A stretch of DNA of 64,000 nucleotides. Origin: Serratia ureilytica. GTDB lineage: Bacteria > Pseudomonadota > Gammaproteobacteria > Enterobacterales > Enterobacteriaceae. Shown in pieces: positions 51,769 through 63,153 of this stretch (position 1 is the stretch's first letter; every line of letters starts with the position of its first letter). The stretch covers positions 124,001-188,000 of the forward strand of contig NZ_JABXOF010000006.1 of the NCBI RefSeq assembly GCF_013375155.1. The letters run 5' to 3'. A model generated the notes under the pieces. The model was given only the letters and a program-made list of their open reading frames with translations, was not told the DNA's origin and made no database searches. A program made the position numbers and the translations under genes.

Positions 51769-52979
51769 GGCATGCTCCTCAAATTCACCACCTGCGCCTC
51801 AGGCCGGGCGCGGAAAAAGCGTTTCTCCCACCACAGCATGGCGGCGAAGGCCAGCGCCAGCAGCAGGTAAGTCACCAGCAGGCCGCCGATCGGGCCGAAG
51901 GTATCGAGCAGGTTGATCTTGTCGTAGTCGGTCGCCAGCGCCGGCGCCAGGTCGTCCCAGTAATAGGCCAGCAGCGTAGCGCCGATGATGTTGCCCAGCC
52001 CCACCCACCAGTAGTGCACCTGCCCTTCCACGGCGCGGTACATCCAACCGGTCTCGCAGCCGCCGGCCAGCACGATGCCGAAGCCGAACAGCAAACCGCC
52101 CAGCACCGCATTCGGGCCGGCCCACATGATCTTCGGCGCCACGCCGAGCTGCACATAGCTGAAGATGCCGATGGCGCTCACCGCCATGCCGATGATGATG
52201 GCTTTCGCCATGTGGGTGCGGCCGGTGATCCACAGATCGCGGAACGCCGAAGTGAAGCAGATCTGCGCGCGCTCGATCAGCAGGCCAAAGCCGATGCCGA
52301 ACAGCATGGCGATGCCGAGCTTCGGCGCATCGAACAGTGTCCACAGCGACCAGGCCACCGCCAGGCCGAAGACGGCCATGCCCAGCCGGAAGCGGCGGCG
52401 CGCCTGCTCAGGCTTCTGCGTCAGCGGCGCGGCGGCCTTCACCTTTTGCAATTTGACCGGGATGCGGAACATCGGCAGCAGCGTGAATTTGGCGCCGAAG
52501 TAAGAGCCGGCGGCGGTCGCCAGCGCGAAAAACCAGGCGTGCAACGAGAACTGAGGAATGCCGGTGAAGAAGGCCGCCAGGTTGCACCCCATCGCCAGGC
52601 GCGCGCCGAAACCGGCGATGATGCCGCCCAGCAGCGCCTGGACGATGCGAATGCGATGCTGCGGTTGACGCAGCTTGATGTTGTTGGCCCACAACGCGGC
52701 GGCGATGCAGCCGGCGAACATGCCGATGATCATGCGCCCGTCGATGCGCTCCAGCGGCGTGCCCTGCAAACCGATCACCTTGAAATAGCCCCACTGTTCA
52801 GGGTGCAGACCGAACCACTGCAGCACATGGCCGCCCCAGCGCGTGAATTCGCCGGTCACTGCCCAGAAGGTGCCGGTCATGCCGAAGTAGTAGGTAGAGA
52901 GGATCCCGGCGGCGATCACCGCCGGCAGCGGTGCCCAAAAGCGCACCAGGTATTGAGATTTGAACTGCTGCCAACTCAT
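51765..52979 (-). CDS. yedE: YedE/YeeE family sulphur- or selenium-compound transporter
   Basis: A 404-residue membrane protein with about ten helices and the repeated motifs of the YeeE/YedE family: GFGARLAMGCNLAAFFTGIPQFSLHAW and FGIVLAGGCETGWMYRAVEGQVHYW. The Cys residues in these motifs relay thiosulphate in YeeE; YedE is proposed for selenium metabolism. ATG 52979 (MSWQQFKSQYLVRFWAPLPAV) matches E. coli YedE; an earlier in-frame ATG at 53000 is less likely. It lies downstream of deaD with a terminator between them. Confidence 0.93.
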   Translation of the reverse strand: MSWQQFKSQYLVRFWAPLPAVIAAGILSTYYFGMTGTFWAVTGEFTRWGGHVLQWFGLHPEQWGYFKVIGLQGTPLERIDGRMIIGMFAGCIAAALWANNIKLRQPQHRIRIVQALLGGIIAGFGARLAMGCNLAAFFTGIPQFSLHAWFFALATAAGSYFGAKFTLLPMFRIPVKLQKVKAAAPLTQKPEQARRRFRLGMAVFGLAVAWSLWTLFDAPKLGIAMLFGIGFGLLIERAQICFTSAFRDLWITGRTHMAKAIIIGMAVSAIGIFSYVQLGVAPKIMWAGPNAVLGGLLFGFGIVLAGGCETGWMYRAVEGQVHYWWVGLGNIIGATLLAYYWDDLAPALATDYDKINLLDTFGPIGGLLVTYLLLALAFAAMLWWEKRFFRARPEAQVVNLRSMP

Positions 52980-53064
52980 GGCATCTCCCGTGCATATCAT
53001 CCGTAAGAAAAAACCTTATGAATGATACGCCATTCAGGGGCGTTTGACGGCAATTTTCAGGCAT

Positions 53065-53092
53065 AAAAAAACCAGCCCGCAGGCTGGTTTTT
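53065..53092. terminator. deaD Rho-independent terminator
   Basis: AACCAGCC and GGCTGGTT form a stem with a 4-nt loop, flanked by A-run on one side and TTTTT on the other. On the minus strand the stem is followed by seven T residues, ending the deaD transcript 33 bp past its stop. Confidence 0.93.
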
Positions 53093-53124
53093 CAGAGCGC
53101 TCACCGCGAACGGTGAATCGGCGA

Positions 53125-55047
53125 TTACGCGTCGCCGAAACGACGACGTGGTGCCGCCGGGGCGCCGTCATCACGGCGTGGCGCCGGCTTGCCGTCACGG
53201 TTGTAGTTACCGCCACGACGCTCACCGCCGTTACCGCCTTCACGACGTTCGCCGAAGGAACGACGTGGGCCGCCTTCGCGACGTTCGCCGTTGAACGGAC
53301 GACCGTTGCCGCGACGCTCGCCGCCGTTGCCGCCGTCACGACGCTCGCGACGTTCGAACGGCTGTGCATCGCCCAGCAGCTGCATGTTCATCGGCTTGTT
53401 CAGGATGCGAGTGCGAGTGAAGTGATTCAGGATCTCGCCCGGCATGCCTTTTGGCAGCTCGATGGTGGAGTGGGAAGCGAACAGCTTGATGTTGCCGATG
53501 TAACGGCTGCTGATGTCGCCTTCGTTAGCGATAGCGCCAACGATATGACGGACTTCTACGCCATCGTCACGGCCCACTTCGATGCGGTACAGCTGCATTT
53601 CGCCAACGTCACGACGTTCGCGACGCGGACGATCGCCGTCACGGCTGTCGCGGCTGTCACGACGGTCGCCGCGGCGATCGTCACGGTCGTTGAACTCACG
53701 ACGCTGACGCGGCTTGAAGACCGGATCCGGCGGCAGGATCAGCGGACGTTCGCCCTGAGCCATTTTCAGCAGCGCTGCGGCCAGGGTTTCCATATCCAGC
53801 TCTTCTTCCGGCTGCAGTTTGGTCAGCAGTGCGCGGTACAGATCCAGATCGCTGCTTTCCAGCTGCTGCTGAACTTTCGCGGCAAACTTGGCCAGACGAC
53901 GCTCGCCCAGCAGTTCTGCGTTCGGCAGCTCCACTTCAGGGATGGTCAGCTTCATGGTGCGTTCGATGTTGCGCAGCAGGCGGCGTTCGCGGTTTTCCAC
54001 GAACAGCAGCGCGCGGCCGGCGCGACCCGCACGACCGGTACGGCCGATACGGTGAACGTAAGACTCGGAGTCCATCGGGATGTCATAGTTGACAACCAGG
54101 CTGATGCGCTCGACGTCCAGGCCACGGGCCGCAACGTCGGTCGCGATCAGGATATCCAGACGACCGTCTTTCAGGCGCTCCAGGGTCTGCTCACGCAGCG
54201 CCTGGTTCATGTCGCCGTTCAGCGCGGCGCTGCTGTAACCGCTGCGCTCCAGTGCTTCGGCCACTTCCAGGGTCGCGTTCTTGGTACGGACGAAGATGAT
54301 CGCCGCGTCAAAGTCTTCAGCTTCCAGGAAACGCACCAGCGCTTCGTTTTTACGCATGCCGTAGACCGACCAGTAGCTCTGGCTGATGTCCGGACGGGTG
54401 GTGACGCTGGACTGGATGCGCACTTCCTGCGGCTCTTTCATGAAGCGGCGGGTAATGCGACGGATCGCTTCCGGCATGGTGGCGGAGAACAGCGCGGTCT
54501 GATGTTCAGCCGGGATCTCAGCCATGATGGTTTCTACGTCTTCGATAAAGCCCATGCGCAGCATTTCGTCGGCTTCATCCAGCACCAGACCGCTCAGGTT
54601 GGAGAGGTTCAGGGTGCCGCGCTTCAGGTGGTCCAGCAGGCGGCCTGGGGTACCCACAACGATTTGCGGGCCCTGGCGCAGAGCGCGCAGCTGCACGTCG
54701 TAACGCTGGCCGCCGTACAGGGCTACCACGTTGACGCCGTTCATGTGTTTGGAGAAATCGGTCATCGCTTCAGCAACCTGAACCGCCAGTTCGCGGGTCG
54801 GTGCCAGCACCAGGATCTGAGGTGCTTTCAGGTCTGCCTGCAGGTTGTGCAGCAGCGGCAGCGAGAACGCTGCAGTTTTACCACTACCGGTCTGTGCCAT
54901 GCCCAGCACGTCGCGGCCGTTCAACAGGTGAGGAATACACTCAGCCTGGATCGGAGATGGTTTTTCATAGCCCAGATCGTTCAGGGCGGAAATGATTGGA
55001 GCAGACAGCCCCAGATCAGCAAAAGAGGTTTCAAACTCAGTCGTCAT
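53125..55047 (-). CDS. deaD: ATP-dependent RNA helicase DeaD/CsdA
   Basis: A cold-shock DEAD-box helicase that unwinds RNA during 50S assembly and mRNA decay. Motif I is AQTGSGKTA, motif II is [10 protein letters not shown], motif III SAT, motif [14 protein letters not shown] dsRNA-binding CsdA domain follows, and the last 90 residues are Arg/Gly-rich with repeated [18 protein letters not shown] units. Length is 640 residues from ATG 55047. In E. coli it follows nlpI downstream of pnp; the same order holds here. Confidence 0.97.
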   Translation of the reverse strand: MTTEFETSFADLGLSAPIISALNDLGYEKPSPIQAECIPHLLNGRDVLGMAQTGSGKTAAFSLPLLHNLQADLKAPQILVLAPTRELAVQVAEAMTDFSKHMNGVNVVALYGGQRYDVQLRALRQGPQIVVGTPGRLLDHLKRGTLNLSNLSGLVLDEADEMLRMGFIEDVETIMAEIPAEHQTALFSATMPEAIRRITRRFMKEPQEVRIQSSVTTRPDISQSYWSVYGMRKNEALVRFLEAEDFDAAIIFVRTKNATLEVAEALERSGYSSAALNGDMNQALREQTLERLKDGRLDILIATDVAARGLDVERISLVVNYDIPMDSESYVHRIGRTGRAGRAGRALLFVENRERRLLRNIERTMKLTIPEVELPNAELLGERRLAKFAAKVQQQLESSDLDLYRALLTKLQPEEELDMETLAAALLKMAQGERPLILPPDPVFKPRQRREFNDRDDRRGDRRDSRDSRDGDRPRRERRDVGEMQLYRIEVGRDDGVEVRHIVGAIANEGDISSRYIGNIKLFASHSTIELPKGMPGEILNHFTRTRILNKPMNMQLLGDAQPFERRERRDGGNGGERRGNGRPFNGERREGGPRRSFGERREGGNGGERRGGNYNRDGKPAPRRDDGAPAAPRRRFGDA

Positions 55048-55157
55048 GTACACGTGCCTCATTAATAATGGCAGCCAGTCTACATAACTCGTCGAGAAAA
55101 TTTTCAGTCATTTTCATTGAAAAGTGTGAACCGGCTCAAATTAGATTATAAAACGAA

Positions 55158-55186
55158 CAAAAAAGCCCTCGCCCGTTAAGGCGATA
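55158..55186 (-). terminator. Candidate terminator after nlpI
   Basis: On the minus strand TCGCC and GGCGA form a short stem followed by GGGCTTTTTTG, 48 bp past the nlpI stop. The stem is short, so partial readthrough into deaD is likely. The 186-bp nlpI-deaD spacer is otherwise AT-rich and holds the deaD leader. Confidence 0.5.
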
Positions 55187-55233
55187 ACTTTGGTTAAAAA
55201 CCAATGTTCATCAGGCTGATAGGTGTTCGTCAG

Positions 55234-56118
55234 CTATTGCTGGTCCGATTCCGATAGGTCGTCTTGCTCTTGGCCCAAAAGCGCCAATTCCAACAATGCA
55301 TAGCGGTGCTCAACGAAGTTGTGAACGTTGTTAGACACCGTCAGTTTGAACAGCGCCGAAGCGGTGTCCTTGTCCCCCAGACTCAGGTAGTGTTTACCCA
55401 AATAGAAGTCAGTTTCACTGAGATGCTCAGCGAGCGAAGTGTTATCCGTTGCATCTGCCTTGAGGCGTTCCATCAGCGTTTTTTCGCTGATCTTGCCCAG
55501 GTAGAATTCGACAATATTCCATCCCCATTGCCCTCTGTCCGCTTTGTCATAGCGCTGCTGAAGCGCTACCTCGGCCTTCTTGGGATCGATTTCTCGCTCC
55601 ACCAGATACAGCCATAACGAACGGAAGGGATCGTTTGGGTCGTCTTGATAAAACGCCTGCAGATCATCCTGCGCCAACGGGAAGCGGCCGCCATAGTACA
55701 GTGCGATGCCCCGGTTTAAACGCGCGTAATTGTAAGTTGGATCAAGCTCTAGTACAGAATCAAACGCTTCATAGGCAGCATCAAAATTGCCTGCCTGCGT
55801 TAAGTAAATGCCCAGGTAGTTGAAAACTTCCGGCATGTCGGGACGTATCGCCAGCGCCTGCGAGAAATCATTGCGCGCTAATGCACGTAACCCGAGGCTA
55901 TCATACAGCACACCGCGCTCATATAAAAGCTGTGCGCGTTCGTCATCCGTCAGTGCCCGGCTGGCAAGAATTTGTTCCATGCGCGCCAGGATCACTTCCT
56001 GCTGCAACGTAGGCTGCAACGGGATTGCCAAAACTTCGTCTTTACGCCAATCATGGTTGCTGCATCCTGCCAGCATGAGTGCTGTCGCAACGTAACACCA
56101 GCGCAAGAAAGGCTTCAT
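55234..56118 (-). CDS. nlpI: Lipoprotein NlpI
   Basis: NlpI is an outer-membrane-anchored TPR lipoprotein that acts as adaptor for the Prc protease and peptidoglycan hydrolases such as MepS. The signal sequence ends in the lipobox LAGC (Cys about 19) and is followed by TPR units ([60 protein letters not shown]). Length is 294 residues, the E. coli length, which fixes ATG 56118. It lies between pnp and deaD as in E. coli. Confidence 0.97.
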   Translation of the reverse strand: MKPFLRWCYVATALMLAGCSNHDWRKDEVLAIPLQPTLQQEVILARMEQILASRALTDDERAQLLYERGVLYDSLGLRALARNDFSQALAIRPDMPEVFNYLGIYLTQAGNFDAAYEAFDSVLELDPTYNYARLNRGIALYYGGRFPLAQDDLQAFYQDDPNDPFRSLWLYLVEREIDPKKAEVALQQRYDKADRGQWGWNIVEFYLGKISEKTLMERLKADATDNTSLAEHLSETDFYLGKHYLSLGDKDTASALFKLTVSNNVHNFVEHRYALLELALLGQEQDDLSESDQQ

Positions 56119-56200
56119 TTCCCACTCCCGAAGACAAACATTGGATGAACGTCCTGTCCTCCGTTTGCTAAAACGCGGGCATCCTACCCGCGCGATACGA

Positions 56201-56230
56201 ACAGCTCCCAACCCCGTGGCGGGGAGCTGT
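56201..56230 (-). terminator. Hairpin after pnp
   Basis: ACAGCTCCC (56201-56209) and GGGAGCTGT (56222-56230) are perfect 9-bp arms 16 bp past the pnp stop. A second hairpin GCGGG/CCCGC follows at about 56175-56192. T content after the stem is low, so partial termination is expected before nlpI. Confidence 0.55.
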
Positions 56231-56246
56231 AAAACTATCTATACAG

Positions 56247-58364
56247 TTATTCTGCTTCAGGCGCAGGTGAACCTGCTTCCGGCGCCATCGCTTCTTTGAT
56301 GCTCAGACGCACGCGGCCCTGACGGTCAACTTCCAGTACCTTAACCGGCACTTCCTGACCCATCTGCAGATAGTCGGTCACTTTCTCAACGCGCTTGTCG
56401 GCGATCTGAGAAATGTGCACCAGGCCTTCTTTACCACCGCCGATAGCGACGAATGCGCCGAAATCAACGATACGGGTCACTTTACCCTGGTAGATACGGC
56501 CCACTTCGATCTCTGCCGTGATCTCTTCGATGCGACGGATAGCGAATTTCGCTTTCTCACCGTCGGTCGCAGCGATTTTAACTGTACCATCATCTTCAAT
56601 TTCGATGGTAGTGCCAGTCTCTTCGGTCAGCGCGCGGATAACGGAACCGCCCTTACCGATCACGTCTTTGATTTTATCCGGGTTGATGCGGATAGTATGA
56701 ATACGCGGTGCGAATTCGGAGATATCGCCGCGCGGAGTGCTGATAGCCTGTTCCATTACGCCCAGGATGTGCAGACGCGCGCCCTTGGCCTGGTTCAGAG
56801 CCACCTGCATGATTTCGCGGGTGATGCCTTCGATTTTGATGTCCATCTGCAGCGCGGTGATACCGTCGCGGCTACCGGCCACTTTGAAGTCCATGTCGCC
56901 CAGGTGATCTTCGTCACCCAGAATGTCGGACAGAACCACATAGTTGTCGGCTTCTTTCACCAGGCCCATCGCGATACCCGCAACGGCAGCCTTGATTGGC
57001 ACGCCGGCGTCCATCAGCGCCAGAGACGCGCCGCACACGGAAGCCATGGAAGAAGAACCGTTGGATTCGGTGATTTCAGACACCACGCGAACCGTGTACG
57101 GGAAATCTTCCGGTTTAGGCATCATAGCCAATACGCCGCGTTTCGCCAGGCGACCGTGACCGATTTCACGACGCTTAGGAGAACCGACCATGCCGGTTTC
57201 GCCTACGGAGTACGGAGGGAAGTTGTAGTGGAACAGGAAGCTGTCGGTCTTCTCGCCCATCAGCTCGTCCAGGTTCTGTGCGTCGCGCGCGGTGCCCAGG
57301 GTCGCGGTAACCAGCGCCTGAGTTTCGCCACGGGTGAACAGCGCGGAACCGTGGGTGCGCGGCAGTACGCCGGTGCGCACATCCAGGCCACGGATCATGT
57401 CTTTTTCACGGCCGTCGATACGCGGCTCGCCACGCAATACGCGGCTGCGCACCACGTTCTTCTCGACGGTGCCCAGGATGTCCTGGATTTCGCCGGCGTC
57501 CAGCGTTTCGTCCTGCGCCAGCAGGGTTTCAACCACGCTGTCTTTGATCGCGTCAACCTGAGCGTAACGCTCTTGTTTTTCGGTAATGTGGTAAGCGTCG
57601 CCCAGGCGAGCTTCAGCCAGTTCAGCCACGCGCGCGTGCAGCGCTTCGTTGACCGCAGGCGCCTGCCAATCCCACTTCGGCTTGCCGGCTTCGGCAACCA
57701 GCGCGTTGATGTTTTCGATAACCACTTGCTGCTGGTCATGGCCGAACACCACGGCGCCCAGCATCTGATCTTCGCTCAGCACGTCAGCTTCGGATTCCAC
57801 CATCAGCACCGCGCCGGCGGTACCGGCAACCACCAGATCCAGACGGCTTTCTTTCAGTTCGTCGGTCGTTGGGTTCAGTACGTACTGATCGTTGATGTAA
57901 CCTACGCGCGCGGCGCCGATTGGGCCGTTGAACGGAATACCGGACAGGCTCAGGGCGGCAGAGGCGCCGATCATCGCAACGATGTCCGGGTTCACCTGCG
58001 GGTTAACGGAAACCACGGTCGCGATCACCTGAACTTCGTTCAGGAAGCTGTCCGGGAACAGTGGACGGATCGGGCGGTCGATCAGACGGGAAGTCAGCGT
58101 CTCGCCTTCGCTCGGACGGCCTTCGCGGCGGAAGAAGCTGCCCGGGATACGGCCGGCGGCGTAGGTACGCTCTTGGTAGTTCACCGTCAGCGGGAAGAAG
58201 CTCTGGCCCGGCTTGGCTTTTTTCTGGCCAACGACGGTAACGAATACGGCGGTGTCATCCATGCTCACCATAACGGCGGCGGTGGCCTGACGCGCCATCA
58301 TACCGGTTTCGATGGTGACGGTATGCTGGCCATACTGGAATTTGCGAATGATCGGTGTCAGCAA
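56247..58364 (-). CDS. pnp: Polyribonucleotide nucleotidyltransferase (PNPase)
   Basis: PNPase is the phosphorolytic 3'-5' exoribonuclease of the degradosome. It has two RNase PH domains ([13 protein letters not shown] region in the second), then KH ([26 protein letters not shown]) and S1 ([34 protein letters not shown]) domains. The start is TTG at 58364, giving [27 protein letters not shown] lies 6 nt upstream and E. coli pnp also uses UUG. Length is 705 residues. A long hairpin in its leader is the RNase III autoregulation site. Confidence 0.96.
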   Translation of the reverse strand: MLTPIIRKFQYGQHTVTIETGMMARQATAAVMVSMDDTAVFVTVVGQKKAKPGQSFFPLTVNYQERTYAAGRIPGSFFRREGRPSEGETLTSRLIDRPIRPLFPDSFLNEVQVIATVVSVNPQVNPDIVAMIGASAALSLSGIPFNGPIGAARVGYINDQYVLNPTTDELKESRLDLVVAGTAGAVLMVESEADVLSEDQMLGAVVFGHDQQQVVIENINALVAEAGKPKWDWQAPAVNEALHARVAELAEARLGDAYHITEKQERYAQVDAIKDSVVETLLAQDETLDAGEIQDILGTVEKNVVRSRVLRGEPRIDGREKDMIRGLDVRTGVLPRTHGSALFTRGETQALVTATLGTARDAQNLDELMGEKTDSFLFHYNFPPYSVGETGMVGSPKRREIGHGRLAKRGVLAMMPKPEDFPYTVRVVSEITESNGSSSMASVCGASLALMDAGVPIKAAVAGIAMGLVKEADNYVVLSDILGDEDHLGDMDFKVAGSRDGITALQMDIKIEGITREIMQVALNQAKGARLHILGVMEQAISTPRGDISEFAPRIHTIRINPDKIKDVIGKGGSVIRALTEETGTTIEIEDDGTVKIAATDGEKAKFAIRRIEEITAEIEVGRIYQGKVTRIVDFGAFVAIGGGKEGLVHISQIADKRVEKVTDYLQMGQEVPVKVLEVDRQGRVRLSIKEAMAPEAGSPAPEAE

Positions 58365-58446
58365 AATTATATCCTTGATTAACGGCGCGCAATCGCATTG
58401 ACGACTCGACACGCCTGTGACTCGATTTGCCTTCTCACTACATCCT

Positions 58447-58502
58447 CGCGACTAATGACAATCCTTATCTCAGGCGGGAGATAAAGCCTCTCATTAGCCG
58501 CG
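58447..58502 (-). promoter_or_regulatory. pnp leader hairpin (RNase III processing site)
   Basis: Outer arms CGCG-CTAATGA and TCATTAG-CGCG (58447-58458 and 58491-58502) enclose inner arms TTATCTC (58464-58470) and GAGATAA (58478-58484), giving a long interrupted duplex 83 bp before the pnp start. In E. coli RNase III cuts such a duplex and PNPase then degrades it, autoregulating pnp. Confidence 0.85.
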
Positions 58503-58578
58503 CGAACCTCTGTAACGGAAGAACCTGTTTGGAAACATCAGTAATACATTAACCTGATTTGCTTATGCTTCCTAGAAG

Positions 58579-58602
58579 AAAGGGGCCAAAATAGGCCCCT
58601 TT
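58579..58602. terminator. rpsO terminator
   Basis: AAAGGGGCC (58579-58587) and GGCCCCTTT (58594-58602) form a perfect 9-bp stem; on the minus strand it is followed by CTTCT. It lies 19 bp past the rpsO stop and leaves partial readthrough into pnp, as in E. coli. Confidence 0.88.
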
Positions 58603-58620
58603 CCACTGAAACTTGCTAGA

Positions 58621-58890
58621 TTAGCGACGCAGACCCAGACGCTCGATCAGGCTGGTGTAACGTGCTACATCTTTACGCTTCAGGTAGTCCAGCAGCTTAC
58701 GACGCTGAGAAACCATACGCAGCAGACCACGACGGCTGTGGTGATCTTTTTTGTGCTCGGAGAAGTGGCCTTGCAGATGGTTGATCTGCGCAGTCAGCAG
58801 GGCAACCTGAACTTCGGTAGAACCGCTGTCGTTAGTACCACGACCGAAATCAGCTACGATTTGAGCTTTAGCTTCAACACTTAGAGACAT
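58621..58890 (-). CDS. rpsO: 30S ribosomal protein S15
   Basis: S15 binds 16S rRNA early in 30S assembly and represses its own translation through a pseudoknot. The 89-residue protein begins [28 protein letters not shown] in segments and contains [30 protein letters not shown], the family signature. A promoter lies 76 bp upstream. It is followed by pnp. Confidence 0.98.
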   Translation of the reverse strand: MSLSVEAKAQIVADFGRGTNDSGSTEVQVALLTAQINHLQGHFSEHKKDHHSRRGLLRMVSQRRKLLDYLKRKDVARYTSLIERLGLRR

Positions 58891-58965
58891 TGTAATACTC
58901 CAGATTATAGATAATAAAAACAGGCGCCGATCTCTAATTCAGCAACCCAATGCATAAGCTGCGCC

Positions 58966-58994
58966 ATTCTACTCTTAGCGCAGTGCGATCGCAA
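58966..58994 (-). promoter_or_regulatory. rpsO promoter
   Basis: On the minus strand TTGCGA (58994-58989) and TAGAAT (58971-58966) are separated by exactly 17 bp. Transcription would start near 58959, about 70 nt before rpsO, in the gap after truB. Confidence 0.75.
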
Positions 58995-59014
58995 GGCGAC
59001 GCAGTGCCCCGCCG

Positions 59015-59959
59015 TCAGTCGAAATGCTCGACCACCAGGCGGCGCGGCGCCACGCGACCATCCTCGGCGATGTCGCCAACGCCGATGAATTTTCGCTCTT
59101 CACCCTCGGTGATGCGCACCAGGCCGGAAGCCGGCGCGCCGGCCACTTGCACCGGTTGCCCCTGCTTGACGTAACCCGCAACCACCGGCAGCAAATTCAC
59201 TTCCGGATAGTTCTCAACCGGGCTGTCCATCGGCATCAGCAGCGGATCGAGCAACTCGCCGGGCGCGATTTCCTGTTCCTGCGCCTGCGCCAGCAAAGCG
59301 TTCAGCTGTTCCAACGTCACCATGCGCGCGATCGGATAAGTCGCCACCTGCAGGCGGCGCAGATAGATCACGTGCGCGCCGCAGCCCAGCAGCTCGCCGA
59401 GATCGTCGGTGATGGTGCGGATGTAGGTGCCTTTCGAGCAGTGGATCTCCAGTTCCAGCTCATCCCCTTCCCAGCGGATAAACTGCAGCTCGTACACCGT
59501 GATGCTGCGCGCTTCGCGCGGCACTTCAATCCCCTGGCGCGCATACTCGTAGAGTTTCTTGCCCTGGTATTTCAACGCCGAATACATCGACGGCACCTGC
59601 TGGATGTCGCCGCGGAAGGTGTCCAGCGCCGCGTCGAGCTGCGCCTGGGTGAAGTTCACCGGGCGTTCCTGCACGATCTGCCCGTCGGCGTCGGAGGTAT
59701 CGGTACGCTGCCCCAGCTTGGCGATCACCCGATAGCGCTTGTCGGAATCGAGCAGGTATTGCGAAAACTTGGTCGCTTCGCCCAGACAGATAGGCAACAT
59801 GCCGGTCGCCAACGGATCGAGCGCGCCGGTATGGCCCGCTCGGTTGGCGTTGTACAGACGTTTTACTTTTTGCAGCGCATCGTTGGACGACAACCCCTGC
59901 GGCTTGTCCAGCAACAGCACGCCGTGGATGTCACGGCCGCGGCGACGAGGGCGACTCAT
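59015..59959 (-). CDS. truB: tRNA pseudouridine(55) synthase
   Basis: TruB makes pseudouridine 55 in the T-loop of tRNAs. The catalytic Asp lies in [27 protein letters not shown] near residue 48, and a C-terminal PUA-type domain contains [14 protein letters not shown]. Length is 314 residues. ATG 59959 overlaps the rbfA stop by one base (TAATG), showing coupling. Confidence 0.97.
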   Translation of the reverse strand: MSRPRRRGRDIHGVLLLDKPQGLSSNDALQKVKRLYNANRAGHTGALDPLATGMLPICLGEATKFSQYLLDSDKRYRVIAKLGQRTDTSDADGQIVQERPVNFTQAQLDAALDTFRGDIQQVPSMYSALKYQGKKLYEYARQGIEVPREARSITVYELQFIRWEGDELELEIHCSKGTYIRTITDDLGELLGCGAHVIYLRRLQVATYPIARMVTLEQLNALLAQAQEQEIAPGELLDPLLMPMDSPVENYPEVNLLPVVAGYVKQGQPVQVAGAPASGLVRITEGEERKFIGVGDIAEDGRVAPRRLVVEHFD

Positions 59960-60369
59960 TAATCCTCCTTGTCATCGCCTGAGGCGGAACGGCGCTCTGC
60001 GTCGTTCTTCACCACGTTGGTCACCAGGTTGGACATGCGCATGCCTTCCACCAGGGAGTTGTCGTAAGCGAAGGTCAGCTCCGGCACCACGCGCAGGCGC
60101 ATCGCTTTGCCCAGCAGGGTGCGGATATAGCCGGAAGCGTCCTGCAACGCTTTGATGCCGTTGGTGACCAGATCCGGATCGTGGTTCTCGGTCAGCACGT
60201 TCAGGAAGGTGACGTAAACCTTGGCATACGCCAGGTCGCGGGACACTTCCACGCCGGAAACGGTCGCCATGCCGACGCGCGGATCTTTCACTTCACGCTG
60301 CAGAATGATCGCAATCTCTTTCTGCATCTCTTGCGCCACGCGTTGACCGCGGCTGAATTCTTTTGCCAT
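59959..60369 (-). CDS. rbfA: 30S ribosome-binding factor A
   Basis: RbfA is a KH-fold assembly factor for the 30S subunit and a cold-shock protein. The 136-residue sequence begins [33 protein letters not shown] and ends in an acidic/charged tail ([11 protein letters not shown]). ATG 60369 is the family start. It is between infB and truB, as in E. coli, with a strong hairpin before it. Confidence 0.97.
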   Translation of the reverse strand: MAKEFSRGQRVAQEMQKEIAIILQREVKDPRVGMATVSGVEVSRDLAYAKVYVTFLNVLTENHDPDLVTNGIKALQDASGYIRTLLGKAMRLRVVPELTFAYDNSLVEGMRMSNLVTNVVKNDAERRSASGDDKED

Positions 60370-60389
60370 TTTGGATTCTCCAGACAAAT

Positions 60390-60411
60390 CGGGGGGCACA
60401 AAGGCCCCCCG
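60390..60411 (-). terminator. Strong hairpin between infB and rbfA
   Basis: CGGGGGGC and GCCCCCCG are perfect 8-bp arms with a 6-nt loop; on the minus strand ATTTGT follows. It lies 29 bp past the infB stop and 21 bp before rbfA. As the genes form one operon it is probably a leaky terminator or processing site. Confidence 0.55.
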
Positions 60412-60439
60412 TAAACAGATATAAGCAGATGTGCAATCG

Positions 60440-63130
60440 TTAAGCGATGGTGCGTTGGATCTCAATGATTTCGAACACTTCGATCATGTCGCCGACGCGC
60501 ACGTCGTTATAGTTCTTAACGCCGATACCACATTCCATGCCGTTACGGACTTCGTTAACGTCATCTTTGAAGCGACGCAGGGATTCCAGCTCGCCTTCAT
60601 AGATAACCACGTTGTCGCGCAGTACGCGGATTGGGTTGTGACGCTTGATGGTCCCTTCGGTAACCATACAGCCGGCGATAGCGCCGAACTTAGGCGATTT
60701 GAACACGTCGCGCACTTCGGCCAGGCCGATGATCTGCTGCTTGTATTCCGGCGCCAGCATACCGCTCATCGCCTGCTTCACTTCGTCGATCAGGTTATAG
60801 ATCACGGAGTAGTAACGCAGATCCAGGCTTTCCGCTTCGATCACGCGGCGCGCAGAAGCGTCGGCACGCACGTTGAAGCCCAGGATGATGGCGTTGGAAG
60901 CCGCAGCCAGCGTCGCGTCGGTTTCGGTGATCCCACCTACGCCGGAGCCGACAATCTTCACCTTCACTTCGTCGGTGGAGAGTTTCAGCAGCGAGTCGCT
61001 GATCGCTTCGCAAGAACCCTGTACGTCGGATTTCAGTACGATGTTCAGCTCGGACACTTCGCCGTCGGTCATGTTGGCGAACATGTTTTCCAGCTTGGAC
61101 TTCTGCTGACGCGCCAGTTTGACTTCGCGGAACTTGCCCTGACGGTACAGCGCCACTTCACGCGCTTTCTTCTCGTCACGCACCACGGTCGCTTCGTCAC
61201 CCGCTGCAGGCACGCTGGACAGACCCAGGATTTCCACAGGGATAGACGGACCGGCGGAGGTCACTTCACGACCCAGCTCGTCGCGCATCGCACGCACGCG
61301 GCCGTATTCGAAGCCGCACAGGACGATATCGCCCTTGTTCAGCGTACCTTCCTGAACCAGCACGGTAGCAACCGGGCCACGGCCTTTATCCAGGAAGGAC
61401 TCGATCACTACGCCGCTCGCCATGCCGCTGCGAACCGCTTTCAGCTCCAGCACTTCGGCCTGCAGCAGGATGGCCTGCAGCAGCTCGTCGATACCGGTAC
61501 CGGCTTTCGCGGACACGTGAACGAACTGCGCTTCGCCGCCCCACTCTTCCGGCATAACGCCGTACTGAGACAGTTCCTGCTTAACGCGATCCGGATCGGC
61601 TTCCGGTTTGTCGATTTTGTTCACCGCAACCACCAATGGCACCTGCGCCGCTTTCGCGTGCTGGATAGCTTCGATGGTTTGTGGCATCACGCCGTCGTCG
61701 GCCGCCACCACCAGAACCACGATGTCAGTCGCCTGAGCACCGCGAGCACGCATCGAGGTAAACGCGGCGTGGCCCGGGGTGTCCAGGAAGGTGATCATGC
61801 CGTTCTCGGTTTCTACGTGGTAGGCACCGATGTGCTGGGTAATGCCGCCAGCTTCGCCCGCCGCCACTTTGGTGGAGCGGATGTAGTCCAGCAGAGAGGT
61901 TTTACCGTGGTCAACGTGGCCCATGATGGTCACGACCGGCGCGCGCGGCTCGGCCGCAGCGCCCGTATCACGGTCGCTCATCAGCGCTTCTTCCAGCTCG
62001 TTTTCACGACGCAGGATAACTTTGTGGCCCATCTCTTCGGCAACCAGCTGTGCGGTTTCCTGGTCGATAACCTGGTTGATGGTGGCCATGGCGCCCAGTT
62101 TCATCATCACTTTGATGACCTGAGAACCTTTGACCGCCATCTTGTTGGCCAGCTCGGCCACGGTGATGGTTTCACCGATCACCACGTCACGGTTAACCAC
62201 CTGCGCCGGCTTGTTGAAGCCCTGCTGCAGAGCGCTAGGCTTGCGTTTGCCGCCTTTGCCGCCACGGGTAACGGCACGCGCTTCTTCGCGATCCGCTTTG
62301 GATTCGGACAGCTTGTTGCCTTTCTTCTGCTTGGTGGCTTTGCCGCCGCGGGTGCGGCTGCGACGATCGCCTTCAACTTTGGCGTCGTTTTCGTCTTCAG
62401 CGGCACGGGCGTGCTGAGAGGTGGTCACGTGATAGTCGGCGCTTTCAACCGCAGCGCTAGCCGCGTCGGCCTGGGCCCACTTCTCGCCGTTCTCTTCGGC
62501 CATGCGACGGGCTTCTTCCGCCACGCGCTTGGCTTCCTCTTCAACCTTGCGGCGCACTTCCTCTTCCGCTTTACGTTTCAGTTCAGCGGCTTCGGCTTCA
62601 CGGCGTGCTTTTTCCGCCTGAGCTGGCTTGGTCATTTCGTCGGTATGTTGATTGGTCACTTTTTCTTTTTCCGCTGAATTACGCTTAGCAATCTCCGCGG
62701 CCTCACGTTTGGCTTGCTCTTCGGCTGCGCGCTTCGCTTCCGCTTCGCGTTTTGCGAGCTCTTCCGCTTCGCGCCGTGCCTGCTCTTCCGCTTCACGCTG
62801 TGCCTGCTCTGCCGCTTCAGCCAACTGGGCTTCCTGCGTATCGCGATTTACATAAGTGCGTTTCTTGCGGACCTCAATTTGCACCGATTTACTTTTACCG
62901 CCGGTGCTCGGGATATTCAAGGTGCTGCGCGTTTTGCGCTGCAAAGTGAGTTTACCCGGCGCGCTGCCGTGTTCACGGTTCAGGTGCGCCAGTAATGTTT
63001 CTTTTTCTTGCTGGGTAACAGAGTCCGACTCGGACTTGTTGATCCCTGCATCAGCAAACTGCTGTACCAGGCGATCAACCGGAGTCTGAATCTCTGCTGC
63101 CAGCGATTTTACGGTTACATCTGTCGTCAT
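60440..63130 (-). CDS. infB: Translation initiation factor IF-2
   Basis: IF-2 is the GTPase that brings fMet-tRNA to the 30S subunit. The long N-terminal region (about residues 90-240) is a charged Glu/Arg/Ala-rich coiled coil with repeats such as [17 protein letters not shown]. The G domain has [12 protein letters not shown] (G1), DTPGHAAF (G3) and NKIDKPEAD (G4), followed by the C1/C2 domains. Length is 896 residues from ATG 63130 ([20 protein letters not shown]). Internal starts for shorter IF-2 forms are known in E. coli but not resolved here. Confidence 0.98.
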   Translation of the reverse strand: MTTDVTVKSLAAEIQTPVDRLVQQFADAGINKSESDSVTQQEKETLLAHLNREHGSAPGKLTLQRKTRSTLNIPSTGGKSKSVQIEVRKKRTYVNRDTQEAQLAEAAEQAQREAEEQARREAEELAKREAEAKRAAEEQAKREAAEIAKRNSAEKEKVTNQHTDEMTKPAQAEKARREAEAAELKRKAEEEVRRKVEEEAKRVAEEARRMAEENGEKWAQADAASAAVESADYHVTTSQHARAAEDENDAKVEGDRRSRTRGGKATKQKKGNKLSESKADREEARAVTRGGKGGKRKPSALQQGFNKPAQVVNRDVVIGETITVAELANKMAVKGSQVIKVMMKLGAMATINQVIDQETAQLVAEEMGHKVILRRENELEEALMSDRDTGAAAEPRAPVVTIMGHVDHGKTSLLDYIRSTKVAAGEAGGITQHIGAYHVETENGMITFLDTPGHAAFTSMRARGAQATDIVVLVVAADDGVMPQTIEAIQHAKAAQVPLVVAVNKIDKPEADPDRVKQELSQYGVMPEEWGGEAQFVHVSAKAGTGIDELLQAILLQAEVLELKAVRSGMASGVVIESFLDKGRGPVATVLVQEGTLNKGDIVLCGFEYGRVRAMRDELGREVTSAGPSIPVEILGLSSVPAAGDEATVVRDEKKAREVALYRQGKFREVKLARQQKSKLENMFANMTDGEVSELNIVLKSDVQGSCEAISDSLLKLSTDEVKVKIVGSGVGGITETDATLAAASNAIILGFNVRADASARRVIEAESLDLRYYSVIYNLIDEVKQAMSGMLAPEYKQQIIGLAEVRDVFKSPKFGAIAGCMVTEGTIKRHNPIRVLRDNVVIYEGELESLRRFKDDVNEVRNGMECGIGVKNYNDVRVGDMIEVFEIIEIQRTIA

Positions 63131-63153
63131 GCTGTTCCTTCCTGCTACAGTTA

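Noticed and set aside
56415-58382. Long plus-strand frames opposite pnp, infB (60431-62677) and deaD (53044-55065)
   Set aside because: They are shadows of highly conserved genes with strong codon bias; there is no ribosome-binding site or family similarity.
58365-58620. Possible SraG/PsrO small RNA in the rpsO-pnp gap
   Set aside because: A small RNA is known here in E. coli, but I cannot identify a promoter or conserved body in this sequence; only the RNase III hairpin and rpsO terminator are supported.
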